Assembly (NCBI GenBank): GCA_030271035.1
Contig: JAMBUN010000324.1
Location: forward strand, 1-64,000
Origin: Microascus cirrosus
Taxonomy: Eukaryota; Ascomycota; Sordariomycetes; Microascales; Microascaceae
Length of the DNA stretch: 64,000 nucleotides
Reading direction: 5' to 3'
Notes under the pieces: model-generated
Told to the model about the DNA's origin: nothing
Seen by the model: only the letters and a program-made list of their open reading frames with translations
Database searches by the model: none
Shown here: in pieces, positions 12,841-24,488 of the stretch
How the letters are laid out: every line of letters starts with the position of its first letter
How positions within the stretch are numbered: position 1 is the first letter of the stretch
Program-made: the position numbers and the translations under genes

Positions 12841-13226
12841 CGTGTTGATAACCTTATAAGAATGGGTAATACTGTTTTTTCTTTTTGAGCTGGAATAGAA
12901 ACAGAGCCAGCGGGTGAAGATTGAGCTCTTACTGTTGAGCGAACTTGGCTGCCACCATCTACAATAAAAGGAAGGCCTGTTGTCGGTCCAGACGTTGGCT
13001 TGCGATGGTTGATCCCCAACATCGGAATCCTTGGATGACTTTGGCCAATCGGGAATATTTCCGACGACAGCACCAAAGTTTCGGCTTTTCGCCAATTGGC
13101 AGCCGGCCATTACCCGGCCCGACTGCTCGGTACCGTACCGTTGTCACTCCCATTTTCACTTTCACGCAACAGTACATCTTAGCCCATCACCTACCGCCTT
13201 TTCTACTTGACATTTCGGGTCGCTGC
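12841..13226. promoter_or_regulatory. Divergent promoter between FAD oxidoreductase and Zn2Cys6 regulator
   Basis: About 390 bp separate the two chosen start codons, so both genes probably share this control region. Open reading continues through it on both strands without stops in some frames, so either start could lie further out. Confidence 0.45.
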
Positions 13227-15792
13227 ATGACCCAAGATAGCCTACGTCGGATATTCAGGCGTTCGGCTTCGGTAAGAAGTGATTGGGCGGGGGACCTTTG
13301 CTCGCGCCCGACACCTCTTCTTCCGACACCCCAATCCACCCCATCTTCCCGACAACTTCTTTCTCCGATGGAATCGCATTCGACAAAATCCGACGCGGAA
13401 TTCCGAGATGCTGCCACTCGTCCGCGGCGCACGAGGGTGACCACTGCCTGCCTCCAGTGTCGCACCAAGAAGCTCAAGTGCGATGGCAAGCGACCCAGCT
13501 GTTCCCGATGTGCCCTGTTGAGCTCTGCCAAGCCGTCCTCCTCTCCATGTTCCTGGGGCACTGGGGTCGATGGTAGGTCTTCCGCCGCTAGATCACGCGA
13601 CGTGACACGGGGTAGAAACAAGGCCGCGCCTCAATCTCATGTGGGCCTGGCCGACTCCAGTCGCTATGATGAGTCGGTTAATTCCGTCGGGGAAAGCCCC
13701 ATGTCGTCTGGTTCTGGCCCAAGCCCTGCACAAGAAATTGGCACACAGGGGACAAGGCATATCTTTACCCAACCGCAAAGCCGCTATACGGACAAAAGCC
13801 CTGAATTTCATGGGGGGCTGCGGGGCGGCAGTCACTACGGCGATATCGGCCAGATGATTGACCGCAGCCTTGGGAGAAAGGCGCACCAAGGAACTCTCGG
13901 CACGGCGAGCGTCGCTCCATTGGCAGCCAATATCCGGAAGTCATCTAGTGGCCAGATCGCCTCGGAGGATCGGTCTACCCTACCTTTCTCAGCAACTGTC
14001 CTTGACCGTCAGAAAGACCTGATCTTTCAGCCCTCTCAAGCCTCCGCGCTGTCTGAGGCAGACTTCGAGCTTCCCCGTCGTGCCCAAGCGGATAGACTCT
14101 TCAACACCTACTGGAGCGTTTTCCATCCAATATTCCCAACCCTCGACGCTCTTGAAACACGCGACGCATACACCAGGCTCTGGATCGATCAGGATCCTGT
14201 TCCTCAGAATCGAATTTTCCTCTCTATCATCAACGCCATTTTCGCCCTGTCTTCGCGCATCGACACCTCGATCGGACCAGATGCCCGAGAGGAGGCCTCG
14301 TCTAGGTATTGTAGCCGTGCGTTGGCATTGTTAAGCTATCAACGAGCGCCTTGTGTCTCTTTTCAGTCTATTCAAGCGGCTCTTCTTATCGCGGAATACC
14401 TTCATTCTATAGATCCTCAGCAGTGCTGGATGCAAGTTGGGATGGCCATCAGAATCGCGCAGTCCCTAGGCCTCCAACGTCCCAGATTGAGCTCACGCGT
14501 TCAAGGAGGCCGGGCTAAACTTCTGATACAAAGAGTGTGGCACATGTGCGTCATTTGGGATCGCATCCTCTGTATGACATACGGGAGACCCGTGATGATC
14601 AGTCGAGAACAAGCCGAGGCAGTACCATCAATCGATCATGAAGCACTCAGCGACGAGGACGAGGCGCAACTCGGCCCTGATGAGAAACTGATATCGTCCT
14701 TCATGGCAAAATCAATTGAACTCTATTTAGTTATTGCCCGCGCTCTGGAAGACTTCGCTGTCTGGGATCTCGACTTTCCGAATACTAATTCTCTATCGAA
14801 CGACTCCTTGCCCTCGGTGTTTTTGGATCGTGTTCTTGTCTATGAAAGGTTGTTATCTGATCTCCAACGGTCGTTACCCGAGCATCTTTCTATCTCCCGT
14901 CGCGGGCGGTCTTCAGATGGGTCTCTATCGCGCCGTCACGCTGTGATTTTTCATCAAAGGTTTGTTTTCTCCAATATTACAAGATCACTTCAGATAACGC
15001 TGTAGTCCTTCGTACCCGAGGTGGTCTTTCAGCATGATAATTTGTCCAGGCTGACGTTTCTTCTTCATATTGACCAGATATCTTCAATCACGCATAGTCC
15101 TCCTGAGGCCTGCTCTTTCGTACCTTGTAAGAATACGTCGGAAATCAAGGACTGAGCGAGACTCCAGCACCTCTCACAGACTCCCTGACCAGGTTGCAAC
15201 GCAATGTGCAATCTCGTGCGTCGCGGCTGCTCGCGAAGCCATCCGGATCCTTTCTACTTATGGCCACCGAGGCATTTCAAACGACACAATAGAGGAGGAT
15301 GTAACAAACAATTGGTGGAGTAACGTGCTATATATGTATAGCGCGGGGACGGCCATCATAGCCGCCTGCATCTGCGACGAAGTCGTTTCTCATTTCGGGA
15401 TGCCGGCTATCAACGAGTCTTGGAAGCTTGCCCTATGCCTCATTCGATCCTACGAACAGAGCAGTCCATGGGCCAGGCAAGTGTCACATACTCTGCGAAC
15501 TATGAGCGTTACAGCTCGGGTAGGGCTAGACTCGGGGGTCGAAAACATGAATATCGAGGCGGCAGAGAAAAGCTCGGCACAAACATCCAATTTCCCGTTG
15601 TGGTACCAACAGAATGATTACCACACGCCTGGCGCCCAGTTCGCCGATGTCGATTGGCATGCAAATTACGGCCGCTTCGACATGTTTGAACAACTAAGTC
15701 AGCCCCTTCTTAGTAACCTTGATCTTGACATAATGCTGAACTTCGGCGATGACCCATTAACGGCATTTGAAAACGGCATTTTTGGAGGCTGA
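13227..15792 (+). CDS. Zn2Cys6 transcription factor with fungal-specific middle domain
   Basis: Nuclear DNA-binding regulator. Exons 13227-14959 and 15078-15792 join across a 118-nt intron (HQ|R|YLQSRIV, phase 2) and give about 815 aa. The zinc cluster is CLQCRTKKLKCDGKRPSC, then SRC and a final Cys 12 residues later (C-X2-C-X6-C-X6-C-X2-C-X12-C), with a long last loop. A Ser/Pro-rich linker follows, then the Fungal_trans domain, recognisable from RLFNTYWSVFHPIFPTLDA and WMQVGMAIRIAQSLGLQRPR to RVWHMCVIWDRILCMTYGRP. The C-terminus is acidic (DLDIMLNFGDDPLTAFENG), as in activation regions. The frame opens at 12945; in-frame starts at 13227 and 13368 fit the divergent promoter better. The FAD oxidoreductase next door is its most likely target (inference from arrangement). 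Confidence 0.88.
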
Positions 15793-16290
15793 GTAGTCAA
15801 TCGAGGCGAGTAGATTTACATATCTATATAAAATACGATATGATATCCAAAGGTGTAGACTAATTAGCAACGAAGTATAAGGGTATAAACTTTAATTATT
15901 TTCTAGACCCATCCGAGGACATATGCAAGTGATGGACCTCAGCCTCGGCTTAATATAAGTAGACTTTATGGGGTGTCATCTATTTTGAAACTTGTATACT
16001 AATTTTCGTTGCTGTGAGATGGATAACCAATTTCTATAGCTAATTACGTTTCACTGAAATCTTAACGAGGAGCTCAAGGATAAGTTTCATAAAATACAGT
16101 TTTGTTCAGTGCGGGCAGGGAGGGCAGTTCGCCCGTCACCTCTGTTACCCTGCCTACTTATGAGTCGGCCCTCTCCTCACAATTTTCCTGGGTAAAAGCC
16201 ACATCCGACCCCGTCACATATATAAGGAGGCGGCGCGAGATACCTCGAGTGATAGAAAATTCGACTTTAATCAAGGGACCACTATGTCGG
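15793..16290. other. Intergenic, AT-rich 3' flank
   Basis: AT-rich sequence downstream of the regulator, probably its 3' untranslated region and terminator. No gene or motif is recognised before the repeat that begins near 16291. Confidence 0.4.
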
Positions 16291-16935
16291 GCCCGGCGAA
16301 CGACAGGGAAGGGGGATGCCACTATTGTAGAGTGAAGGGGCGCAGTAGAGGTGTTGGAATCGCCGGAACCCCCTGGGTTCTCTATTCCTATTCTAGAGAG
16401 GTGTTTGAGCGCGACCTCCTTATATAGCTTCATTAGGGTTGTTGCGAATCCTAATGTCTGATGTCTCATAGTGATTATACGAGGTATGAGACAGAGAGCT
16501 TCAGCTTGCTGTGGCAGCGCATATCCTCATCAGACATTGATTCATCCCCATTCCAACAAGAGGGCTGTAGGCCTATCAGAGAACACACAACAGTTGTCAC
16601 AGTATCACAGCGTTGTTGCTGTGACCCTCTCGACTTACTAAGATCGTGAACTCAGAGGCGTGCCAATGGCAGGCACAGTTATGTCTTGCCAGTTTGATTT
16701 ACTACTCGCTGAATCTCTCCCTTTTTCTCTCTAACCAGTTCCCGTTCCTTCTTATTCTCGACTCTCCCTGTGCAGTATATTTGCTTTTTCCTCAGCTACT
16801 GCAGGGTATGGACTGATCACCGAGCTCCCACAGGGTCGCTGTGAGGTCGCTGTGACCGATTCTTGCCACTTGTACCTGCCTGTCAGCACTTGCTGATATG
16901 CTCCTCGATTCTCGCCCATGACAGAAACATGCTAT
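16291..16935 (+). repeat. Dispersed repeat, copy A (interrupted by a solo LTR)
   Basis: Without the 212 bp of inserted LTR and duplicated target, this is a ~433 bp unit that matches the reverse complement of 28251-28680 along its length. Shared stretches include GCCCGGCGAACGACAGGG, AGATCGTGAACTCAGAGGCG and CCTGCCTGTCAGCAC. Copy A keeps more C and G; copy B shows many C-to-T and G-to-A changes, as RIP would produce. No coding potential was found. The pair lies in opposite orientation about 12 kb apart. Confidence 0.8.
16352..16558. mobile_element. Solo LTR of a Ty1/copia-type retrotransposon
   Basis: 207 bp that start TGTTGGAAT and end ATTCCAACA, a perfect 9-bp inverted pair with the TG..CA ends typical of copia LTRs. 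The flanks are a direct 5-bp repeat AGAGG (16347-16351 and 16559-16563). The other copy of the host repeat (28251-28680) has the empty site with a single AGAGG at the equivalent point, which proves an insertion. No internal retrotransposon sequence remains, so this is a solo LTR left by recombination. Confidence 0.88.
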
Positions 16936-17289
16936 TTCCAATAAGCCCTGAGAGCTGCAGCATCTTTGAGCTGTACAACGGACTCGGATGCCTCTTGATA
17001 TATCTGAGCTGGTATTTGAGGGTGTGCGAGGCTTGGTTTCGTATCAGACCTAACGTAAAGTCCAAGAGCAACGGCCGTTGCTAACAGGACCCTTAAAAAA
17101 TGCAGCAATTCCTTTACATCTTTGCATAGACTGTCATGTGTCTATACTATTGCAATGCTTGAGGAAAGGAATTAGAGGCTTTTGCTTGAACATTTTCATT
17201 CCTATTGGTATCTGCAGCCAGATACAGCTCAACAGCTAGCTCTATTAGTGCCGCCATTACAGGTGTCAAAGGAAGCAGGTACAGATACA
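16936..17289. other. Intergenic, no gene recognised
   Basis: Sequence between the repeat and the dehalogenase relic. No motif seen. Confidence 0.35.
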
Positions 17290-18043
17290 AGACAAGCACT
17301 TCTCAATAACCCCATTCTTCTCCCCAAAGAACAAGCAGCGGGCACTCCACCCTCCTCCCCTCCTTCAGATCCTTCTTTGCCTCCTCTAAATCTAGCGTTG
17401 CCGCCGCCCTGTAGTCCTGACACATCCCATGCACCCCTTCCTCGTCCCCCCTCACATACTCCTCCCAACACTCCTCTGTGAAAATCCCCAGTCCCCCTTC
17501 CTGTCTGCCCCCATGAACATCTCCGCGAACCTCCTCGGCTCCGCCTTGATCATCGTCTCCGGCAGCGGCGCCCTCTGGATCAGGAAGAACCAGTGGAAGT
17601 ACGCCCTCGCGAACTTAAAGTCCGTCTTCCCGTACATCGCTAGCGTCGGGCAGATGTCCAGTAGGACCGCCGCGCGCACGCAGCGCGGGTGGTCGACAGC
17701 CAGCTTGTGCGCCACCCGCGCCTCGCGGTCGTGCGCGTAGACGAAGAAGGAGCCGTGGCCCAGCGCGTCCATGACCGCCGTGCAGTCGCGCGCCATGGCG
17801 CTCTTCGCATACTGCGAGACGTGCTCCGGCTTCGAGAAGGTCCCGTAGCCGCGAAGGTCCATCAGGACGAGGTTGTAACGGTCGAGGAGGCGGGGCGCCA
17901 CGGTGCCAGATGTGGTGGGCTTGGGGAAACCCGTGGAGGAGGAGGAGGGGCGGACGGGAGGCATCGCCGCCTCTGAGGCCTTTGATGGTGACCTCCGGGG
18001 AGGACTGTGTCACGAGGGAGAAGGGTTCGAATGAGTCGAACAT
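17290..18043 (-). pseudogene. Haloacetate dehalogenase-like alpha/beta hydrolase, frameshifted relic
   Basis: Family members hydrolyse haloacetates, or act as related hydrolases, through an aspartate nucleophile. The relic starts at 18043 (MFDSFEPFSLV) with LLLLHGFPQAHHIWHR in one frame. Near 17905 the frame must change, without an intron, to give VAPRLLDRYNLVLMDLRGYG and the nucleophile region VYAHDREARVAHKLAVDHP. A further shift near 17485 is needed for IFTEECWEEYV, CQDYRAAATLDLEEA and CPLLVLWGE, and another near 17325 for KNGVIEKC. After that homology stops, so the end carrying the catalytic histidine is missing. Three indels plus 3' truncation make this a pseudogene. The sequence is GC-rich, so decay was by indels and not by RIP. 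Confidence 0.85.
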
Positions 18044-19117
18044 CTTGCTAGGGCATATGTATGCCGGGATCGGAGGGCACTGACGACGCTGAAGGTTGGC
18101 GTAAGTCTTCATTGAAAGATACAGGAGGAAATGCCCGATACCCTCTAGAAGTGATGGGATCCTTCACGCACAGCACTTTGTACCTCTTGAACTCGATATG
18201 TCGGGGCAGTACAGAAGACTGTACGCGACTCCCGAGCTCTTTGAGATGACGCCTCGCCTGCCCCTCCTTCCTGGAGCAGCTAGTTTCCTGCCCCGCATCT
18301 ATCGGCTTAACGTTTAGACGCGACTCTCCTCCGACGGGTGCCGTGCTCTCCTGATGGCTACTCAAGGAAATGGACTCCGTGTGAGACCAATAACCTTCGT
18401 ATTATGCAAGGCGTTACCGATAAACAACAATTTCACGTGGCTTCCTGACGGGATACCTCGGTTCCACCCAATGACATCGGGCCAGCCCGTCAAAGCCAGG
18501 ACTTACACTGGGGAAGCCCAGGGTGCGGTCATGATGGCAGGCGACCCACCGCGATGTAACCAATCCCGCTCTAACTTAGCCATACGCGTATCCTGGATAC
18601 AGGTCCGTGGCAAAATTCCGAGGAACGCGGCCGCAGTCCCCATCAAACTCAACACCTTCTTTCACAAGCTTTTCCCCACATGATCGAAAGCCAAGTTAGA
18701 TAGAGACAACATCAAGATGACCCGACACGGCATACGTGGGTACTTGGGCCATCCTCACTTGCAAAGATCCACGGCTATACAGAAGGTACCCGAGCATGTG
18801 TTATGAAGGCGATGCTCATTTATACAAATCACCTTACTAAGAGTACCACCACGTAATAAGCACGGCCTATTAATTTAAGCCACGGTGGGCAGGTGTCTGT
18901 GTTGATCTTTTCCAAGCTGGCGCCTGTTGTGTTACCCGAGATGCTCCTCGCCTCCGCTTACGGCCAGGCTGTGGTAAGACTTTTCAAAAAGGAAGGGACT
19001 GTGTGGCTGAGGCATCCCAAGCTCTGCGAACGGGCTTCGAACCTCCTCTTCGCATCTACGAATTTGGGCACGACTCTAGACTTCTGTCACCTCTTCTAGA
19101 GTCTTAGCGTCGTCGAC
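18044..19117. other. Intergenic, no gene recognised
   Basis: Short overlapping open frames only. The last ~200 bp are probably the promoter of the membrane protein at 19118. Confidence 0.4.
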
Positions 19118-19924
19118 ATGGCCGAACCGACCGCTGTATACCACGGCACCACGCAGACAACAGTCCCCGAGGGCCTAGAGCCCGTTCCGCAGCCCAACTA
19201 CCCCGAACCCGTCGCTACTCCGCCGGCAAACGAGAAGACACCGTCTCCCAGCCCCATGGCCCACCACGACCTACAGCTGATACCTGGAACCAGCCCGCCA
19301 GAAAAGAGGATCTGTGGTCTGCGCAGGACGACCTTCATACTCCTGGCGATCCTTGCCGCGGTCGTCGTCGCTGCCGCTGTGGGCGGGGGCGTTGGAGGGT
19401 CGGTAGCTGTGGACAGAGCATACGAGTAGGTTCAAGCGCGATCACGTCCTGCGAGGAGCACTCGATGACTTACTCCCGCCAGCCGCGGTCTTGCCGCCGG
19501 CTCGATAGGAACCAGTGTTCCGAAGGCCAACGATTCGGAACCGGGCGCGTCGGACGAATTGGTCGCGCCGCCAAGGACCGGGCGGGTAGCGCTCGATTGC
19601 CCCAAAATCGACAACACGTTGCTCGACGAGGTGATGGTTGGCAAGTCCAAGGGGACCTTCGCGGCGAAATGCGGCATCGACATACCCTATAACGACTTGG
19701 TGGTGCTTGCCGCCTACAACCTTCGCGACTGCCTCATCTCCTGCGTGATGCACAACAACTTCAACGCAACGAACAAGGAATGTAGCGCCGTTTCTTTCAG
19801 GGTCAGTCTCGATAATGAGAATGGGGGAAATTGCTGGCTGAAATACAAGTACGAGGAGGGGAAGCCGAATGAGAATAAGAAGACGCAAAACGATCAGGTG
19901 GCCTGCCGGTTGATCCCCGACTAG
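19118..19924 (+). CDS. Single-pass membrane protein with Cys-containing ectodomain
   Basis: Exons 19118-19425 and 19483-19924 join across a 57-nt intron (donor GTAGGT, acceptor CCAG) and give 249 aa in phase. The N-terminal ~65 residues are Pro-rich and hydrophilic. They are followed by basic residues and a hydrophobic helix (TTFILLAILAAVVVAAA, about residues 69-85) ending in GGGVGGSVAVD. The rest, with several Cys (ALDCPKID, AAKCGIDI, LRDCLISC, NCWLKYKY, VACRLIPD), would lie outside the cell and resembles a PAN/Apple-like Cys module. This topology (Pro-rich tail, membrane helix, Gly stretch, Cys-rich outside) is common among fungal surface proteins of unknown function. No function can be named. 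Confidence 0.7.
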
Positions 19925-22900
19925 GGCCCAGCCCACGGAGCCTATCGAATGGGGCTGGGAGTGGCATTTCGCACGCTGGAAGAGGATGTTGGATTACTTG
20001 GTCGACTGGGTGCATTTATTGCCGGGCTCTGGGGGCTGTGTTTGCTCTTAGATTAGCATTTTCCTCTTTGCATAATCACATCCATCGCGTATCCTATGTA
20101 GGCTTTGATTTTATTGGAATACCCTTGTCCATCCGGCGGTCTTTCACTTGACGTGCCTCGTCGGTTGGGAATGACCGATAAACACAGCAACGGCTCCAGG
20201 ATGGCAAGTGGCCGGGACAGAGCAAGAATTGTTAAATATAGGATCCAGACCTGAGCATGATCCTGGGCACAACTGCGGAAGCCGGGCCATCGGGCCAATA
20301 ATCACAGCATAATGTCGAGCGCTTCGACAAGGCTCCGGACCTGCAGCCAATGAGAAGGTCGCAAACATGGTCGCTGGTATGCATGTATTATCCCCTCCTG
20401 CAGGCCGGGTAACAGAGTGGCAGTGTCTGCGTAACATCTGAGGTGGGTATTTCGAGTTGGTCATGGCAATTGCCACCAGGCCGGTGGTCTCAAAGACGCG
20501 ATATGGACAGACCTTGTTAGTACCGCTTTGGGAAACACCCCTCAGGGATTGGGAAGGATAAGAGGTCAATGTGAGGGAACTTGACATGGGTGGTTCCACC
20601 TAGTATCGCTCAGAAAATAAGAGGAGTACTGCTGACAGTGATAGCAAGATTTGTTGTTCTCGTTACTTGGAAATGCGAACCATCTCAGTGAAAGCATTCA
20701 TGAACTAATACACACGCTGATTAGAGTATGAGCAAATACAAGTATAGGCAGGAAGCAAGCTGATTACAAAGACCAGGTATGAATGCTGTTCATAGTATCC
20801 CTCCATCTGTGTGACCGTGTGGCTCATCATAATTAGGTTATGGCAGGCGAAGGGACCATTATATACTTATTATGCCTTCGTTATTCTCCCACACACAGGC
20901 GTGTATATACCAATTCAACATACAAACGCGCTCAACCACACACTTCCTACGACCCAATAACTCAGGCTCAAAGACTCTTTAGCTTGACGATAGTGCTACT
21001 CGGATGCCCAAAAATGCCATGGTAATCCATATCCCAGTCTCAGAGCGCCTCTAGCAGTTTTTGGAACTCACCTGGAGTGTCATGGTCAACCTCGGTACAA
21101 CCCACGCCATACTCTGGCCCCAGCAGCCCCTCCTGCCAGCCGAGAACGAGACGAAATGGCCTATGTGGTGATTGAAGGCCAGTTCACAACCCTTGTCTGA
21201 GACAGTCAACGCTCCAGGCAGAACTTGTCGGGTGGAAACTTGATATCAGTCCAATCGCGCAGCTACTAGGAAACCTTGTTCTAGGCTGACTGATATTCCT
21301 CCAGCATCGTGAACACCGAAAGACGAGATGAGCCCTGTCCTCGCCGTCATTCCAAGAGTTCCATTACGAGGAGAAGAGGGCTATTCAGACTATGTAATCC
21401 CAAGGATCTGCATGCGCTTGGATACACGAGAAGATAGGAGAACCTGCCTGCTCGTGAGACACCCTCACGTCAACTTCCGTCTCGCCCATGACGCGCGCCG
21501 CCAGAGCCATCTTTAATCGACACAATACCACCCTTCGCATGGGAGTGGGCTGCCAAAGCACGGAAGGAAGCCCGGGATATAGCCAGAGAGGCTTCCGCGA
21601 GGCTAACAGAAGCAGGTCGGCCTGTGCGGGCTATTTCGACGAATATGGCACAACTTAAGAGCTCTCAGATGCGAGGTTCCCAATTATACTTTCAATCCTT
21701 GTGTCGTCACGCTTGCTAAGACATGGTTTACGTTCGAGCTAGGGTTTCCAGCTAACGTTCGAAGCTGATACTGTTACTGAGAAGGCGTAAGACAAACAAT
21801 CCTATTGTCTGGGTATGGCGCGCCACGCCTTGTTCTCTCGGTCCATTCTTCCTTTTATCAGGCACTTTATAGAGATAGTATATTACTGGAATCCAGCAAA
21901 AAGAGAAGGGGTGCGAGGTAGGTGCGGGAGAGAAGGTCGTAGCGAGTGGATAAACGTTACTTTGGCGGGATAACTCTTCCGACTTTTGATTACTGATCCA
22001 TCCCTGCGGGCTTCTAAGGGGGATATTATAATTATAAAGGCTGAAGGAGAGGGGCTAATTGCGGCAGAGCGGGGGCCTTGTTCAAAGTCTTGGGTTTGGA
22101 CGGTCGGAATAAGCTTATTACGGGATCTTCAGTCTCGAGAGACAAGGTTGGCACCGACAATGCCGCAAAAGCGGCTCTTGCCCCTTCCCACTTTCACTTG
22201 GCGGAGGCGGCATGGCCACCAGGAAATCAGAACCGACGAGAGACGCGGTGTCCTGAAGAAGGGGAGAGGGAAGAGGGGGAAGGGGAAGAGGGGGAGAGGG
22301 AACAGGGGCGAGCGAGAGGGGGAAAAGGGAAGAGGGGGCAGGGGAGAGCGAGGAGAGGGAGAAGGGGACGGGTAATAGCGCTAAGAATCGCAGCACTGTG
22401 AATATCGACTCGAGCTCTTGGCTGACAAGGAATATCCGCTGCACAAGTCTATAGTGTGATAGAAAATATAATAAAGTTGCTGGACTCTATTCCTTTCTTC
22501 TCAAATTATTGTTCACAAGTCAAATACAGTTGCAAGCGGGATGCGCCACTAGTCCCGCGTCTCCAGGAAGTTGAACCCATAGTTGAGCCAAAAAGCGAAC
22601 AGCTCCTCTAAACACAAGATCATCTGCTCGATAGCTATAATTCGTCGTCCTTGAATTGCAGGAGGCGACAACTCGTAGTATACAAGGAACACCCTCTAAC
22701 CGTGCTCCCACACCATCCATAGCCGAGAACCACTCGACCAATAGTCTGTACGTCTAGTTACCTTCCAGTGTTTATTGGTCCTTAGAGATGCATCCTACAA
22801 TTTGAGTAACGGTATACGACGTGGGTTGGAGTACGTCCTCAATAATGACGACGATCTTTGCAATGATCAATGTCCGTTCAAGGCCAATGGGATCTGCGTG

Positions 22901-23678
22901 GTAGCCAAGAGACATGGCTCCGATGAGGCATCCCACGTCTTACAGGGATACTACCGTCCCTGTGACTCCTGATTACGGCCGTCAGTCAATCCATCGTTGT
23001 TTAGAAACAATAGGGTGATGATGATGCAAATTAGAATGTTCTTCCCCTTTACCCCTCCCCCTACCCTGCACTTTCGTCCTTGTCTGTGTTATCTAGGCTA
23101 TGGGGCAGATGTCAGCCTGTTCTTTTGCAGGATGGAGACAAAGTAACGTCGCATTTTAGCAGAGGCCATGCATAGCAACGGCTAGAACTATCAAAGTCCG
23201 CTACGTTATATGCGTTAACTGGTTTAGGAGAGCGTAACCGTGTGTTGCTGAGGCACGGCTGGAATGCCCTAGATGCCAGATAGAATAGTATAAAATTACC
23301 AAGGAATTATACCAGGCCTTGGCTACGCTGTCACTATCTGACGCACTACGACCCTTCCAACCAGCGAATAGTGCCTGGCCTCGAAGCGACATGTGCGAGC
23401 AGTACCCCCACCGGAGCTGCGCGAAAGCCAGAAACCCAAAGCATGAGATCTAGGGTCAGGCATAGTTGTATAACATAACTAGAATTGGGTAACGAACGTC
23501 TGATTGATTGAAGATTGTAAAAAGTGATGCCATCTGACATATATACAAGAAGAGAACATGTAGAAGATGTAGTTGTCCTGTCCCCCATACCCACCACCGT
23601 TTCTTAAAGGCCTCCAATCCCTTTCTCGGGCATCCGGCGAGCTCTCCCCGCCCTTGACGTGATATTTACGCGACTCAC
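19925..23678. other. Long intergenic stretch, no gene recognised
   Basis: About 3.7 kb without a supportable gene. A 151-codon open frame on the minus strand (20144-20599) has no recognisable family. The region includes the polypurine tract at 22255-22373. The final part is the 3' flank of the second xylanase. Confidence 0.4.
22255..22373 (+). repeat. G-rich polypurine tract
   Basis: About 120 bp of almost uninterrupted G and A with many runs of three to five G (blocks such as GGGGAGAGGGAAGAGGGGG). It can in principle form G-quadruplex or triplex structures. It encodes nothing recognisable. Confidence 0.75.
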
Positions 23679-24488
23679 TTAGGGAGCGGTCTCGACGGTG
23701 ATGTCGGAGCTGCCGGCACTTTGGTACGCCTCAGTGGCGACGATCATGTAGTCGTGGGTGCCCAGTGACATGCCAGCCGCCTCCCACGCGTCAAAGAACT
23801 CCCCGGTGTTGACCGTTCCGCCGACACGCCCTGTGTCACGGACAGCCCAGTACTGCTGGAAAGTGGCGGTACCATCGATGGAAGGCTGTTCCGTGCGGGT
23901 GCTCTCGTAGAGTGAGTAGGTTCCGCCATCGGACGCCGTAAAGCTTCCCCTGGACTCACCCGCGGTGCCGGGGTCGTAGTCGCCGTGGTTCTCCACGATG
24001 TAATACTCGACTAGCGGGCTGCGAGTCCAGCCGTAGATGGCAAGGTACTACAAACGCGGTGTTAGTCCTCTAACCGCCGGCGGTATCTTGGTACCTCTCT
24101 AATGGTGGTGGCACTTACGGCGTTGCCATTGTCCACGGGCGACCAGGTACCGGAGTAAGTGACCTCCCTGCACACATCAGTACGCCGTCTCGCTGTGAGC
24201 GTGTTTCGAGGACAAGAGAACTTACTTGGCACTACCAGGCTGCCAGCCCTTGCCGCCGACGAGGTTGCCACCTGACTCCCACTGGACGCTGTACTGGCCG
24301 CCGTCGCCGTTAGTATAGGTCGCAGGCGACGCGCCGTCTGTCCACCACGAGTAGAAGTAGCCGTTGTTGGTACCCGTCTCAGAAGGCGTGCTCTGTCTGC
24401 GCACAAGGTCCTGGAAAGATTTGGTGGGGGTGGCGGAGACGCCAGTGACGGCAATGGCGGCCGTGAGAAGGGAGATGTAGGAGAGCAT
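23679..24488 (-). CDS. Secreted GH11 endo-1,4-beta-xylanase, copy 2
   Basis: Xylan-degrading secreted enzyme. Three exons (24226-24488, 24119-24167, 23679-24047) join in phase to 226 aa. The second exon is only 49 nt and encodes EVTYSGTWSPVDNGNA. The signal peptide begins MLSYISLLTAAIAVTG, and RRQ suggests Kex2-type processing. Family motifs: GYFYSWWTDGAS, GGNLVGGKGWQPGS, YLAIYGWTRSPLVEYY. The catalytic glutamates are in EYYIVENHG and IVATEAYQSAG. ENHG takes the place of ESYG in copy 1. The first intron sits at the same place and phase as the only intron of copy 1; the second (after NGN-A) is absent from copy 1. It lies inside the 12-kb segment bounded by the inverted repeat pair. Confidence 0.95.

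Noticed and set aside
12945..13226. N-terminal extension of the Zn2Cys6 regulator (start at 12945)
   Set aside because: Would occupy most of the divergent promoter and reads like non-coding sequence; later in-frame starts fit better.
20144..20599. 151-codon minus-strand frame as a gene
   Set aside because: No domain, no splice partner, and competing frames of similar length overlap it.
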